Assembly (NCBI GenBank): GCA_035573435.1
Contig: DATMZR010000043.1
Span: 1 to 64,000 of the forward strand
From: Solirubrobacterales bacterium
GTDB lineage: Bacteria; Actinomycetota; Thermoleophilia; Solirubrobacterales; 70-9
Direction: 5' to 3'
Length of the DNA stretch: 64,000 bases
Part shown: positions 7,569 to 16,318 of the stretch, piece after piece
Position numbering within the stretch: position 1 is the first letter of the stretch
Layout: the number at the start of each line of letters is the position of its first letter
The notes under the pieces: model-generated
The model's database searches: none
Seen by the model: the letters and a program-made list of their open reading frames with translations, nothing else
What the model was told of the DNA's origin: nothing
Translations under genes and position numbers: made by a program

Positions 7569-8606
7569 CTAGTTGCCGATGTAGATCGGGGCTCCGAGGG
7601 GAACCTGGTCGTAGAGCTCAATCACGTCCGGGACGGACATCCGGATGCAGCCGTGCGAGGCGGCGCTGCCCAGCGAAGCGACGTCGCTGGTGCCGTGGAT
7701 GCCCGCGCCGTTGAAGAACCCCATCCACCGTGCCTGGAGGGGGTTGTCGGGCCCGGGCGGAATGACCTCGCCGGCCAGGTCGCCGGCCCAGGCCGAGTCC
7801 GGCACGTACCAGGTCGGGTTGACCTGCTTGTCGTAAATCTTGTACGTGCCGGCCGGCGTCTCCAGGCCCTGCATGCCGACCGCGATCGTGTACGTCTTGG
7901 CGAGCTTCAGGTTCTTCCAGAGCCGCAGCTGGAAGGCGGCGCGATCGATGGTGATGTAGGCCGGATACTGCTGGGCGAGCTCGTCGGTGGTTACCTCCGG
8001 CTTGACCCGATCGGCCGGCACCGACACGGTGCGGTGGCGAGGGCTCTCGATCGCCGACCGCACGCGGGACCGCAGTTCGTTGACCCTGACGGTGACCCCG
8101 TCCTGGCCGGGCACAGCGTTCAGCGATGCAGGCCCGGGGCTGACCGATGCGTCGCGAGCGGGGCGGTTGATCTCGTCGGCCACCTCGCCGAGGAAGCCGT
8201 CCAGGGCCTGGGCCGAGTAGGTGAGCTGCGGGGCGATCTCGCGATCGACCGAGCCGCCCGTCGCGTAGCGCCACACCCGTGTCGGAAGGCCGCCCGAGCG
8301 GCTCGCATCGAGCGCCGCATCCACCATGCCGTCGATGTCGGCGCGCAGCTCGAGCCGGTCGGGACTGAGCGTGTAGTCGGCGCCCTCGAACCTCACAGTG
8401 ACCGGCTGCTCGAGCGGCTCGGCGAGCCGGGCACGGAGCCGCGTGCGCGCCTGGTCTGTGGACAGCCCGCCGACATCGACGTCGCCAACCCTCACCCCAT
8501 CGGCAATCTGGTCCGAGTTCGCACGGTCGACGGCGTACGCGCCCACGGCAAGCAGGAGGAGCAGGCCGACGGCGGCGGCGAGGGCTATCTGGAACCTGCG
8601 TTCCAT
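7569..8606 (-). CDS. L,D-transpeptidase with PG-binding domains
   Basis: A membrane-anchored cell-wall enzyme of 345 residues that would make 3-3 peptidoglycan cross-links. Residues 7-26 form a membrane anchor or uncleaved signal. A PG-binding type 4 region follows. The C-terminal YkuD domain (about 216-345) carries H304 (GIHGT) and the SHGCIRM motif with H318 and the catalytic C320. The start is supported by TACTCT at 8614-8619, ending 7 nt before the ATG, as for other leaderless genes here. It is probably the first gene of the leftward group ending at 2366. Confidence 0.9.
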   Translation of the reverse strand: MERRFQIALAAAVGLLLLLAVGAYAVDRANSDQIADGVRVGDVDVGGLSTDQARTRLRARLAEPLEQPVTVRFEGADYTLSPDRLELRADIDGMVDAALDASRSGGLPTRVWRYATGGSVDREIAPQLTYSAQALDGFLGEVADEINRPARDASVSPGPASLNAVPGQDGVTVRVNELRSRVRSAIESPRHRTVSVPADRVKPEVTTDELAQQYPAYITIDRAAFQLRLWKNLKLAKTYTIAVGMQGLETPAGTYKIYDKQVNPTWYVPDSAWAGDLAGEVIPPGPDNPLQARWMGFFNGAGIHGTSDVASLGSAASHGCIRMSVPDVIELYDQVPLGAPIYIGN

Positions 8607-8671
8607 CAGTTGAAGAGTAGAGCCGGGGTCACCCGGATTCGCGGCGCGGCCGGGCGCCGCAACCCCGTTTC

Positions 8672-8711
8672 GGCGCTCTGGATCTCCTAGATCTCCAGGC
8701 TAAGAAGCGCC
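8672..8711 (-). terminator. two-part hairpin at the end of the NTF2-like gene
   Basis: An outer GGCGCT/AGCGCC stem encloses an inner stem between CTGGA and TCCAG (8678-8698). The structure overlaps the stop codon of the gene at 8700 and lies just upstream of the L,D-transpeptidase gene. There is no T-tract, so the terminator assignment is tentative. Confidence 0.35.
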
Positions 8712-9176
8712 CGGAGATTTCCCTTTCTCTACTTGCCTACTCCGAGGTTCCGCGGCTTCGCGAGCCTCGTCGATCGTGTCGTATTGGTGGACCCGCGTGA
8801 TTCGACCGTCTCGCACCTCGTAGAGGGTCGTGAGCTCGAGCTCGACCCGCGCCCCGCTTACGCCCCCGACACCCCACTGCCGGCTGGGAACGAGAACGCA
8901 GTCGCCGGCGTCGACGTAGTCGAGGTTCTCGACGTGATACTCGCCGAAGGGCTCCAGCCACGTCCGCAGGTACTCGACCAAGCCGTCCAATCCACGGTAG
9001 CTGTCGCTGACGTCGAGTCCGAGCGGTATCTCCAGCGTTGTGAGCTCGATGTCCGGCGAGTAGGCCCGCCCGAGCGCCTCGCGGATCCCCTCGGCGCCCC
9101 AGTCGATCGCTGCCACGTTGACACCTTCGAACGGCTCGAACATCGACCGCACCATGTCTACGTTCTTCTGCGACAT
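8700..9176 (-). CDS. NTF2/SnoaL-like protein (MSQKNV)
   Basis: NTF2/SnoaL-like family protein of 158 residues. It begins MSQKNVDMVRSMFEPFEGVN and has a somewhat longer insertion than the other paralogues before the SPDIELTTLEIP strand. The C-terminal YEVRDGRITRVHQYDT hairpin is the usual sheet edge of the fold. The true start is the ATG at 9176, inside a diverged copy of the NTF2 start box; the frame is open further upstream but not protein-like. It is monocistronic. Function unknown. Confidence 0.75.
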   Translation of the reverse strand: MSQKNVDMVRSMFEPFEGVNVAAIDWGAEGIREALGRAYSPDIELTTLEIPLGLDVSDSYRGLDGLVEYLRTWLEPFGEYHVENLDYVDAGDCVLVPSRQWGVGGVSGARVELELTTLYEVRDGRITRVHQYDTIDEAREAAEPRSRQVEKGKSPGAS

Positions 9177-9196
9177 CGCTCGCTCAGTATCCCCCG
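9160..9196 (-). promoter_or_regulatory. 37-bp NTF2 start box, copy 3 (diverged)
   Basis: This copy keeps GATACTGAGCGAGCG before the ATG at 9176 but differs from the other copies at several positions. GATACT again ends 9 nt before the start codon, supporting its reading as a leaderless -10 element. Confidence 0.45.
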
Positions 9197-9231
9197 AGCA
9201 GACGAAGCGGGACGGTGGCGTTCCGCGACTC

Positions 9232-10341
9232 CTAGATTCCCAGCGGCTCGCGGTCCGCGGCCACTCCACTCCGCTCGGCTCCACGCTCACGCCGCACATA
9301 GGGGCTCCACCGCAGAAACTCCTCGACTTCACGCTCGTACGTGTAGGTCTGCTCCACGCCCCTGATCACAGGTGCCAGCCGCAGGTGCTCGCCCAGATTC
9401 AGCACGGCCTCGCGAGTCGTGTAGCCGTACCGGAAGCCGGTCGCCTTCAGCAGCCGGTTGTCGATTCCGCGCCCGAACCGAAGCTGGTTCACCACCTCGT
9501 CCGGGATCCGGAAGCCCAGCTGGCGCAACGGCCCGGCGACCAGGCTGGTCCCCCAGGGCGGCAGGACCGGCAAGGGTCGCTTGCCCAGCAGTCCGATGAT
9601 CTCGGAGAGCGCCAAGACCCCGTCGGCCGCCACGTTGAAGACACCGGGAGTCAGGTGGAAGGCCGAGTGCTCGAGAGCGTGCACCACGTCGTCCTCGTGG
9701 ACGAACTGAAGCCGGGGATCGAAGCCGAGCACCATCAGCACCAACGGGGCGCCGAACATCCGCGTGAACGCGGTATCCACGTCGGGCCCGAGCACGTTGG
9801 CGCAGCGCAGAACGGTCACGGTCACGTCGGGGTTCCGCTCTGCAAACTCGCTCACGGCCTGCTCGGCCTCGACGATGTCGCGCTCGAGGGCCGAGTGCGG
9901 CGAGTGCGGGCGCCCCATCTCCTCGGTGAAGAACGCCGGGTCGTCCTGCTCGGACCCGTAGTAGTGGGCCGAGCTCTTGAACACGAACTTCCGAACCGGC
10001 GAATCCGCGCCGGTGCAGGCGGCCAGGATGTTCATGGTGCCGATCACGTTGTTCTCGTGGGCCGCCCGGGGCGACGCCATGAGCGAGTTGACGACCAGCC
10101 GCGTGTCGACCACGGTGTCGATCTCCGCCGCCCGAACGATGCGCTGGAGCAGGGAGTGCTGGTTGGAGACCCGGACGAACTCGGTGCGCTCGAGCTCACG
10201 CGTGGGGGACCGGTTGTCGACTCCGATGATCGCCTCGATGTGCTCGAAGCTCTCGAGCGCCTGAGCCAGGCGGCTACCCCAATAGGTCGAGAGGCCGGTG
10301 ACGAGCACGCGACGACTTCGCTCATCCCTCGGCGCGCTCAT
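9232..10341 (-). CDS. NAD-dependent epimerase/dehydratase family protein
   Basis: Extended short-chain dehydrogenase of 369 residues. After the ATG, VLVTGLSTYWGSRLAQAL is a Rossmann-type nucleotide-binding loop with the Gly motif partly altered (GLSTYWG rather than GxxGxxG). Downstream FKSSAHYYGSEQ resembles the catalytic Ser/Tyr region, though the YxxxK pair is not clear. It shares an ATGA overlap with the acyltransferase upstream, so the two are coupled. The pairing suggests a lipid or envelope role, as in other actinobacteria; the substrate is unknown. An upstream open frame is a shadow of the acyltransferase. Confidence 0.8.
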   Translation of the reverse strand: MSAPRDERSRRVLVTGLSTYWGSRLAQALESFEHIEAIIGVDNRSPTRELERTEFVRVSNQHSLLQRIVRAAEIDTVVDTRLVVNSLMASPRAAHENNVIGTMNILAACTGADSPVRKFVFKSSAHYYGSEQDDPAFFTEEMGRPHSPHSALERDIVEAEQAVSEFAERNPDVTVTVLRCANVLGPDVDTAFTRMFGAPLVLMVLGFDPRLQFVHEDDVVHALEHSAFHLTPGVFNVAADGVLALSEIIGLLGKRPLPVLPPWGTSLVAGPLRQLGFRIPDEVVNQLRFGRGIDNRLLKATGFRYGYTTREAVLNLGEHLRLAPVIRGVEQTYTYEREVEEFLRWSPYVRRERGAERSGVAADREPLGI

Positions 10342-11282
10342 CCGAACCACACGGACTTTCGGCTGGCGACCATCTCGTGCAGGCTCTCCTGGATCCTGGC
10401 ACGGATCTCCTGAGCCAGGGTCTGCACGAGCGCCTTGTCCTCGGCCGCTTCCGCCCCGCCAAGCTCGACCGTGTCGATCGGCTCCAGAAAGCGGATCTTG
10501 AACTTGGCCGGCAGGTAGCCGAGCATCCCCAGGGGACCCAGCCAGGGGAACGTCGGCGTGATCGGGAAGTAGATCAGCCCCGTCAACCGCCGCAGGGCGT
10601 CCACCTGGCCGAACACCGGCATCGCCTCTTCCGCCCCGACCACGCAGGTCGGGACCAGCTGCGCCTCCGCGCGCATCGCCGCCTCTACGAAGCCCCCGCG
10701 CCCGAACCGCCGCAACCGATACCGGTCGCGGTACAGCTTCTCGGTCCCCTTGCGACCCTCGGGAAAGACGAGCACGAGCTGCTGCTCGTCGTACAGCAGC
10801 CGGTGCACGTTGGCGGGATGCGCCGCCACGCCGCCGATCTTCGGGATCAGCATCGAGAAGCCCGGGTAGCCCTTGAAGAAGTGCTCGACCGTGAGGTACA
10901 GCGGCCGGGGATACGGATGCTCCTCCCGGATCGCCTTGGCGATCATCGGCGCGTCCGGCGGCAGGGCGCCCGCGTGGTTCGAGACCAACAGCGCTCCGCG
11001 GTCGGAGGGGACATTCTCGATCCCCTCGACCTCGACCCTGAACCAGTAGCGGTAGAAGAAGTCGAGCAGGGTGCGGTCGAAGACGCCCTCGATCCGCTCC
11101 GAGCGCCCCCAGTCGTTGAGCCGCCGCTCCGGCTCGATCGCCGGCAGGAGCGCCCGCATGGACTCGGGCGCGGCGCCTTCGCGAATCCGCGCCGGCAGGC
11201 CGGCAGGCCCGGAGTGCTCGTCTCCCTCGTCCGCCGAAGCGGGGATCTGGGCGCCCAGCGATGTGCGCTGCTCGTCCGCCAT
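10338..11282 (-). CDS. lysophospholipid acyltransferase family protein
   Basis: PlsC-like acyltransferase of 314 residues, likely transferring an acyl chain to a lysophospholipid or glycolipid at the membrane. The active-site motif is SNHAGALPPD with H103 and D110 (a longer spacing than classical HX4D, as seen in related actinobacterial proteins). The glycerol-phosphate-binding motif FPEGRKG follows. The first 60 residues are a disordered extension. No clear transmembrane helix is seen. CAGAAT lies 8 nt before the ATG as a possible -10 element. The coupled downstream gene is an NAD-dependent epimerase-like protein. Confidence 0.82.
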   Translation of the reverse strand: MADEQRTSLGAQIPASADEGDEHSGPAGLPARIREGAAPESMRALLPAIEPERRLNDWGRSERIEGVFDRTLLDFFYRYWFRVEVEGIENVPSDRGALLVSNHAGALPPDAPMIAKAIREEHPYPRPLYLTVEHFFKGYPGFSMLIPKIGGVAAHPANVHRLLYDEQQLVLVFPEGRKGTEKLYRDRYRLRRFGRGGFVEAAMRAEAQLVPTCVVGAEEAMPVFGQVDALRRLTGLIYFPITPTFPWLGPLGMLGYLPAKFKIRFLEPIDTVELGGAEAAEDKALVQTLAQEIRARIQESLHEMVASRKSVWFG

Positions 11283-11329
11283 GGCGCGTCATTCTGCCAC
11301 TCCCGCGGCGCCTGCCCCAAGGCGGCCAA

Positions 11330-11335
11330 TATGTT
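11330..11335 (+). promoter_or_regulatory. -10 element that decides the start of the cyclo-ligase-like gene
   Basis: TATGTT lies 7 nt before the ATG at 11343, matching the leaderless pattern seen at yraN and ridA. The alternative ATG at 11331 is inside this hexamer, so it is unlikely to be translated. Confidence 0.5.
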
Positions 11336-11342
11336 TCCTTCG

Positions 11343-12056
11343 ATGCGCTCCAAGGACCAGGTGCGACGTGCCGTATGGCGGGCGATGGACCGCGAGGGGG
11401 TCTCCCGGTTCCCGGGCGCAGAGGGACGGATCCCCAACTTCGCCGGCGCGAAGCCGGCCGCGGACAAGCTGGCCGCGAGCCGCCACTGGAAGCGCGCGCG
11501 GGTCATCAAGGCCAACCCCGACTCACCTCAGACCCATGCCCGCAGGCTCGCGCTCGAGGACGGCAAGCAGCTGGTGATGGCGGTGCCCAGGCTGCGCGAC
11601 AAGCACCCGTTCCGCCTCCTCGACCCGAAGCGCCTCACCAAGGCCCAGGTGCGGGAGGCGGCGACGATCAAGGGCGCTCTGCGCCACGGTCGCGTGGTCG
11701 CGCTCGAGGAGATGCCCAAGGTCAACTTCGTGCTCTGCGGCTCGGTGGCGGTCAACCTGAGCGGGGCGCGGATCGGCAAGGGGGGCGGTTTCTCGGACCT
11801 CGAGTACGGGCTCTTGATCGATGCGGGGAAGATCGACGATCACACCGTCGTCGCCACCACCGTGCACCCGATCCAGATCCTTCGCGAGCACCTGCCGACC
11901 ACCGAACACGACCTGCCCGTCGACCTGATCGCCACCCCTCGCGCCGTGATCGACGTCGAGCGCGCCTACGACCGCCCGCGCGGCATCCTCTGGGACCACC
12001 TCCAGCCGCCCCAGATCCACGAGATCCCGATCCTCGAGCGGGCGGGGTACGCGTAA
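11343..12056 (+). CDS. 5-formyltetrahydrofolate cyclo-ligase family protein
   Basis: Protein of 237 residues in the 5-formyl-THF cyclo-ligase (methenyl-THF synthetase) superfamily, closest in style to the larger MTHFSD-like subgroup. The GARIGKGGGFSDLEYGLL segment is the characteristic Gly-rich nucleotide/folate loop. An N-terminal extension of about 60 residues (KDQVRRAVWRAMDREGVSRF) precedes the domain. Canonical family members recycle 5-formyl-THF with ATP; whether this subgroup does so is not established. It is divergent from the acyltransferase gene. Confidence 0.8.
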   Translation: MRSKDQVRRAVWRAMDREGVSRFPGAEGRIPNFAGAKPAADKLAASRHWKRARVIKANPDSPQTHARRLALEDGKQLVMAVPRLRDKHPFRLLDPKRLTKAQVREAATIKGALRHGRVVALEEMPKVNFVLCGSVAVNLSGARIGKGGGFSDLEYGLLIDAGKIDDHTVVATTVHPIQILREHLPTTEHDLPVDLIATPRAVIDVERAYDRPRGILWDHLQPPQIHEIPILERAGYA

Positions 12057-12198
12057 GGGCTTATCCAAGCGGTTTCTAGGAACCGAGCGCCAAGCGCGAG
12101 CCAGTGCTGGGGCCAGTCAGCCGCCTCCACCGCTTTTCGTCCGAAGCGACAGTCCGGTATCTGAGAGACTCGCGCCGCCAACTACAGCCGGAGAGCGG

Positions 12199-12609
12199 AT
12201 GCCCGACGCCAGAGACGTGATCCTCAAGCACATCGCCGCCGTCAACGACCGTGATAGCGACGCTGATCCGTGGGCCGCCGATGCCGAGCTGGCGGCGCCA
12301 GGCGGGCAGGCCAGCGGTCGCGACGACGTCATTAGCTTCTTGGGCGTGTTCCACGAAGCGTTCCCGGACCTCCGCCTTGAGATCAAGCAGCTCCTCACCG
12401 ACGGGCCAGCCGCAGCGGCCGAAGGGACCCTCGCGGGCACCCATGATGGCGTGCTCCACACCCCCAACGGTGACGTCGCGCCGACAGGACGAGCCGTTGA
12501 GCTCCGGTGGGCGGCGGTCTATGTCACCGACGGCGACACGCTGAAGTCCGAGCACCTGTTCTTCGACCAGATGGACTTTCTCGGCCAGCTCGGACTCCTC
12601 CCCGATTAG
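12199..12609 (+). CDS. SnoaL-like ester cyclase family protein
   Basis: A SnoaL-like protein of 136 residues of the polyketide-cyclase/ester-cyclase branch, distinct from the MSQENV group. It starts MPDARDVILKHIAAVNDRD and carries FHEAFPDLRLEIKQLLTDG, the family's central strand-helix unit. A GGAGAG sequence 4 nt before the ATG is a Shine-Dalgarno site, unlike the leaderless neighbours. The likely ligand is unknown and no polyketide genes are nearby. It sits with other NTF2-fold genes in an accessory patch. Confidence 0.75.
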   Translation: MPDARDVILKHIAAVNDRDSDADPWAADAELAAPGGQASGRDDVISFLGVFHEAFPDLRLEIKQLLTDGPAAAAEGTLAGTHDGVLHTPNGDVAPTGRAVELRWAAVYVTDGDTLKSEHLFFDQMDFLGQLGLLPD

Positions 12610-12777
12610 CGGCCGACGCCAATCAGCGCCAGACACGGACAAAGCACATCGCAGAGCCTGCCTTGCGGCCAGGTCGAGGATCGCTTCCTCGCGCTCATCT
12701 AGCGCAACGCCAGGCGGAAGGCCTGTGCGGATGGCCTCGACCAACCCGGTGCCTGAATCGGACGCTTTCTCACTCAT
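12610..12777 (-). pseudogene. possible fragment of a hypothetical gene
   Basis: On the minus strand an ATG at 12777 opens about 56 protein-like residues, including ALDEREEAILDLAARQALRC, which resembles helical segments in small actinobacterial or phage proteins. Past 12610 the frame only mirrors the SnoaL-like gene on the other strand. I read this as the start of a gene truncated by that neighbour, but a chance open frame cannot be excluded. Confidence 0.25.
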
Positions 12778-13031
12778 TGGAAACCCTCATGAGCGCATCG
12801 GTACGCGCGCAGCCGACCGCTCGGCGGTCCTCGGAAAACGCGCATCCGTGATCTCGACCTTCCCTCGGCGCGAAAGGCCCCCTCGGCGGTCCGTTGTCCA
12901 TCCGTCCACTCTCAGTTTCAGAAGGAAGTGCCCCTGGGAAAGTCCCGTGGTGGAGAGGCGGGTCTCCTGGAACTCGGTATCCCCAGAGTCCCGGGGTCGG
13001 ATGTGCAGGGCCGCCTCTCCCTTTGAGGCTT
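12778..13031. other. intergenic DNA without a convincing gene
   Basis: Both strands remain open over long stretches because of base composition, but no recognisable protein is encoded. The plus-strand frame that joins the NTF2-like gene downstream is rich in Arg/Ser/Pro and looks non-coding. No tRNA or strong terminator was seen. Confidence 0.4.
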
Positions 13032-13068
13032 CACGAGATACTGCGCGGGCGATGTCGCAGGAGAACGT
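13032..13068 (+). promoter_or_regulatory. 37-bp NTF2 start box, copy 4
   Basis: GAGATACTGCGCGGGCG precedes the ATG at 13052, and the conservation extends into the first six codons. It is almost identical to copies 1 and 2 although the genes that follow are quite diverged. Confidence 0.55.
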
Positions 13069-13459
13069 GGACGCCTTCAAGCGCGCAACTGATGCGGCCA
13101 ACCGCCGGGACATCGAGGCGATGCTGGAGGACCTCGACCCCGACGTGGAGTGGCATCCGGCGATAGCTGCATTGCTGGGAGGGAAAGCAACGATGTATCG
13201 CGGGCACGAGGGCGTTCGCGAGTGGTTCCGAGACCAAGAGGAGGTCTTCGCGGAGGTCCGCATCGATTACTCGGAGATCCGCGACGTTGGCGAACGAGTC
13301 GTCGGAATCGGGCGGCTCCGTACGCGTGGCAAAGCAAGCGGAGCCGAGACCGAGTCGCCGGTCGCCTGGGTGATCGAGCTTAAGAACGGCAAGGCCATCC
13401 ACGCGAGGGCATACCTGGAGCCCAGAGAAGCCCTCGAAGCCGCCGGGCTGCGGGAGTAG
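13052..13459 (+). CDS. NTF2/SnoaL-like protein (MSQENV family)
   Basis: NTF2/SnoaL-like protein of 135 residues beginning MSQENVDAFKRATDAANRRD. The LEDLDPDVEWHPAI strand and the C-terminal ARAYLEPREALEAAGLRE match the family pattern, and the last residues resemble those of the protein at 1171-1572. The open frame extends upstream to 12725, but the start box and family comparison fix the start at 13052. Monocistronic. Function unknown. Confidence 0.75.
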   Translation: MSQENVDAFKRATDAANRRDIEAMLEDLDPDVEWHPAIAALLGGKATMYRGHEGVREWFRDQEEVFAEVRIDYSEIRDVGERVVGIGRLRTRGKASGAETESPVAWVIELKNGKAIHARAYLEPREALEAAGLRE

Positions 13460-13477
13460 GCAGGCCGACACGGGCTC

Positions 13478-13649
13478 GTGACCTTCGATGAGGCCCTCGC
13501 CGCGCTGCTCGCCCTGGTCAGTGAGCGCGTGGAGGAGCTTCGTGGCCGCCAGGTGCGACGACACGCCGCTCCAGTTGAACCTGAAGGCGATATTCACCTA
13601 CAGCAACGGCACCACGCAGACGGTGAACGCATCGAAGGCCTGCACGTAG
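13478..13649 (+). pseudogene. mosaic of two gene fragments
   Basis: A GTG at 13478 opens MTFDEALAALLALVSERVEE, which looks like a genuine protein N-terminus, but the frame then becomes nonsense. From about 13512 another frame reads as a plausible C-terminus ending in LKAIFTYSNGTTQTVNASK before a TAG at 13647. The two pieces lie in different frames and are probably unrelated remnants or one frameshifted gene. Confidence 0.3.
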
Positions 13650-13658
13650 AATCGGCGG

Positions 13659-14651
13659 GTGAGCACCAGGAGCCGGGACGCACCTGACACGACCCTGGTC
13701 GGGCAACTCATCGAGGAGTACTTCCCCTTCGCGCCTCCGAGGGGCCAACTGCCGGATGCGACTCCGGCTGAGGGCCCGGACCCCTACGGCAACCCCGACC
13801 CGGAATGGCTTCGGGTGGACTGGCGAGACCACCTGCACCAGGTGACCCTCGACGGCGCCCGGGTCAACTACGTGGAGCTGGGGTCCGGCCCCCGGCTGCC
13901 CTTGGTCTTCGTGCACGGCCTCTCGGGCTCGTGGCAGAACTGGCTCGAGAACATCCCCCACTTCGCGCGCGAGCATCGGGTGCTGGCGCTCGACCTGCCG
14001 GGATTCGGCCATTCGCCGTTGCCCGACTGGGAGATCTCGATCGAGGGCTACGGGCGCCTGCTGCATAACTTCTGCGATGCGCTGGAGGTACGCGGCTGCG
14101 CCGTGGTCGGAAACTCGATGGGCGGCTTCATCTCGGCCGACGCCGCGTCCGCTGAGCCCGGCCGGTTCGAGAAGCTCGTCCTGGTGTCAGCCGCGGGGAT
14201 CTCTCACGCGCGGCTGCATCGCCAACCGGCCGAGACGCTGGCGCGGATGGCGACGGCAGCGGCGCCGCTCCTGCTTCGCCTCCAGGAGCGCGGCATGCGC
14301 CGGCCCCGCGTTCGCTGGGCGACCTTCAAGGGGCTGTTTCAGCATCCCGAGGAGCTGCGCCGCGAGGTGCTCCAGGAGCAGTTCGAAAACGGCGCCGGCC
14401 GGCCGGGCTTCCTGCCCGCCGTCCACGGGCTGGTGGGCTACGACATCCTCGACCAGCTGGCCGAGGTCGAGGTGCCGACCCTGATCGTCTGGGGCAGAAA
14501 CGACCGGGTGGTGCCGCCTCAGGATGCGCTCGGCTTCTCAAAGCGCCTACGCAACTCGCAGACCGTGATCTTCGACGACACCGGCCACCTGCCCCAGCTC
14601 GAGCGGCCGACTCGCTTCAACCGCGTACTGGAGACCTTTCTCGCCGACTAG
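13659..14651 (+). CDS. alpha/beta hydrolase
   Basis: Alpha/beta-hydrolase fold enzyme of 330 residues. The catalytic triad is visible: nucleophile S153 in GNSMGG, D282 in WGRNDRVVP and H310 in DTGHLPQ. The oxyanion region is [12 protein letters not shown] 60-residue extension precedes the fold. The specific ester or amide substrate cannot be told. TAGAAT at 13647-13652 ends 6 nt before the GTG start, fitting a leaderless transcript. The stop codon shares CTAG with the convergent ilvD stop. Confidence 0.85.
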   Translation: MSTRSRDAPDTTLVGQLIEEYFPFAPPRGQLPDATPAEGPDPYGNPDPEWLRVDWRDHLHQVTLDGARVNYVELGSGPRLPLVFVHGLSGSWQNWLENIPHFAREHRVLALDLPGFGHSPLPDWEISIEGYGRLLHNFCDALEVRGCAVVGNSMGGFISADAASAEPGRFEKLVLVSAAGISHARLHRQPAETLARMATAAAPLLLRLQERGMRRPRVRWATFKGLFQHPEELRREVLQEQFENGAGRPGFLPAVHGLVGYDILDQLAEVEVPTLIVWGRNDRVVPPQDALGFSKRLRNSQTVIFDDTGHLPQLERPTRFNRVLETFLAD

Positions 14652-16318
14652 CTCGTGACCGCACCCTGCGAGGCCGACGAGACGCTCCTCGCGTACTTGG
14701 CCATCACGCCGTTGGTGTACCGGGGCGCCGGCGGCCGGTAGTCGGCGAGCCGCCGGGCGATCTCGTCGTCCGGGAGGGCGACGTCGAGCCGCCGGCCCTC
14801 GACGTCGAAGCTGATCTCGTCGCCGTCGCGGATCGCGGCGATGGGACCGCCGCGAACGGCCTCGGGAGCCACGTGCCCAGCCATCAGTCCATGGGTGGCG
14901 CCCGAGAAACGGCCGTCGGTGAGCAGCGCGACCTCCTCCCCCAGCCCCTCGCCCACGATTGCCGCAGTGACATGGAGCATCTCCCGCATGCCCGGGCCGC
15001 CGGCCGGGCCCTCGTTGCGGATCACGACCACGTCGCCCGGCTTGATCGCCTGGTCCGAAACCGCCGCGAAGGCCTCCTCCTCGGACTCGAACACGCGCGC
15101 GGGCCCGCTCTGGCTGAGCCGCTCGGTACCGGCCAGCTTGACCACGCAACCCTCGGGAGCGAGGTTCCCGCGCAAGATCGCGAGGCCGCCCTCGGGCTTC
15201 AGCGCATCGGAAACTGCCCGGACGACAACCTGGCCCGGAGTCTCCTCACTGGCGCTCGCCTCCTCGCCGACCGTTCGCCCGGTGACGGTCAGCGCTTCGG
15301 AATGGAGCACGCCGGCCTCGGCCAGCCGCTTGACGATCACGGCCACGCCCCCCGCCTTGTAGAGGTCGGTGGCGACGAACTTCCCGCCGGGCTTCAGGTC
15401 GGCAAGCAGCGGCGTGCGGCGGGAGATGTGCTCGAAGTCGTCGATCGCCAACTCGATCCCAGCCTCGCGAGCGATGGCCAAGAGATGGAGGACGCCGTTG
15501 GTGGAGCCGCCCGACGCACATATGCAGGCGATCGCGTTCTCCAGCGATTCCCGGGTGATCACCCTGCTGGGACGAAGATCGTTGGCCAGGGCCTCGAGCG
15601 CCAGCTGCCCGGCCTGGCGTGCCGTCTCCCGCTTTTGGCCGTCCATCGCCGGGACCATCGCCGAGCCCATGGGCGAGATGCCCATCGTCTCGAATGCGCA
15701 GGCCATCGTGTTGGCGGTGAACTGGCCGCCGCAGGCCCCGGCGCCCGGGCTCGCGCAGCCCTCGAGCTCATGAAGCTCATCGTCGGAGAGGTCGCCGGCC
15801 GCGTGGGCGCCAATCGCCTCGAACACGTCCTGGATCGTGACGTCACGGCCGCGCCACCGGCCGGGAGCGATCGAGCCCCCGTAGAGCATCACCGCGGGGA
15901 CGTCGAGCCGGGCGAGCGCCATCACCGAACCCGGAATCGTCTTGTCGCATCCCGAGAGGGCCACGACGGCGTCGAACTGGTACCCCCGCACGGTGAGCTC
16001 GATCGAGTCGGCGATCACCTCACGCGAGACCAGTGAGGTCTTCATCCCCTCGGTCCCCATGGTGATCCCGTCCGAAATCGCGATCGAGTTGAACTCCATC
16101 GGCGTCCCGCCCGCTTCGCGGACCCCCTCCTTGACCGCCTCGGCCAGCTCGCGTAGATGGAAGTTGCAGGGCATCGCCTCGATCCAGGTGTTGGCGATCC
16201 CGACGGTGGGCCGGCGCAGCGCCTCGTCGTCGAAGCCGATCCCCTTCATGTACGCGCGGGCGGCGGCGCGGTCGGGACCGTCGAACACCGCGCTCGAGCG
16301 TGGGCGCGGGAGGCTCAT
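14648..16318 (-). CDS. ilvD: dihydroxy-acid dehydratase
   Basis: Catalyses the third step of valine and isoleucine synthesis, dehydrating 2,3-dihydroxy acids to 2-oxo acids. The 556-residue length is normal. The three iron-sulfur cysteines expected for IlvD are C51, C124 (SGCDKTIPG) and C196 ([13 protein letters not shown]). The C-terminal GRFSGATHG loop is present. The ATG lies in an ATGA overlap with the membrane-anchored gene upstream, so it is translated in the same operon as the two small genes at 16315-17111. No other branched-chain genes are nearby. Confidence 0.95.
   Translation of the reverse strand: MSLPRPRSSAVFDGPDRAAARAYMKGIGFDDEALRRPTVGIANTWIEAMPCNFHLRELAEAVKEGVREAGGTPMEFNSIAISDGITMGTEGMKTSLVSREVIADSIELTVRGYQFDAVVALSGCDKTIPGSVMALARLDVPAVMLYGGSIAPGRWRGRDVTIQDVFEAIGAHAAGDLSDDELHELEGCASPGAGACGGQFTANTMACAFETMGISPMGSAMVPAMDGQKRETARQAGQLALEALANDLRPSRVITRESLENAIACICASGGSTNGVLHLLAIAREAGIELAIDDFEHISRRTPLLADLKPGGKFVATDLYKAGGVAVIVKRLAEAGVLHSEALTVTGRTVGEEASASEETPGQVVVRAVSDALKPEGGLAILRGNLAPEGCVVKLAGTERLSQSGPARVFESEEEAFAAVSDQAIKPGDVVVIRNEGPAGGPGMREMLHVTAAIVGEGLGEEVALLTDGRFSGATHGLMAGHVAPEAVRGGPIAAIRDGDEISFDVEGRRLDVALPDDEIARRLADYRPPAPRYTNGVMAKYARSVSSASQGAVTS

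Noticed and set aside
9232-11292. One continuous 686-codon minus-strand frame suggesting an acyltransferase-epimerase fusion
   Set aside because: The first half is the acyltransferase in the wrong frame. The real genes overlap by ATGA, so there are two proteins.
10377-11330. N-terminal extension of the cyclo-ligase-like frame
   Set aside because: The upstream part is antisense to the acyltransferase gene. The -10 element and family start point to 11343.
12725-13051. Upstream extension of the NTF2-like gene at 13052
   Set aside because: The residues are Arg/Ser/Pro-rich and unlike the family, and the start box marks the ATG at 13052.
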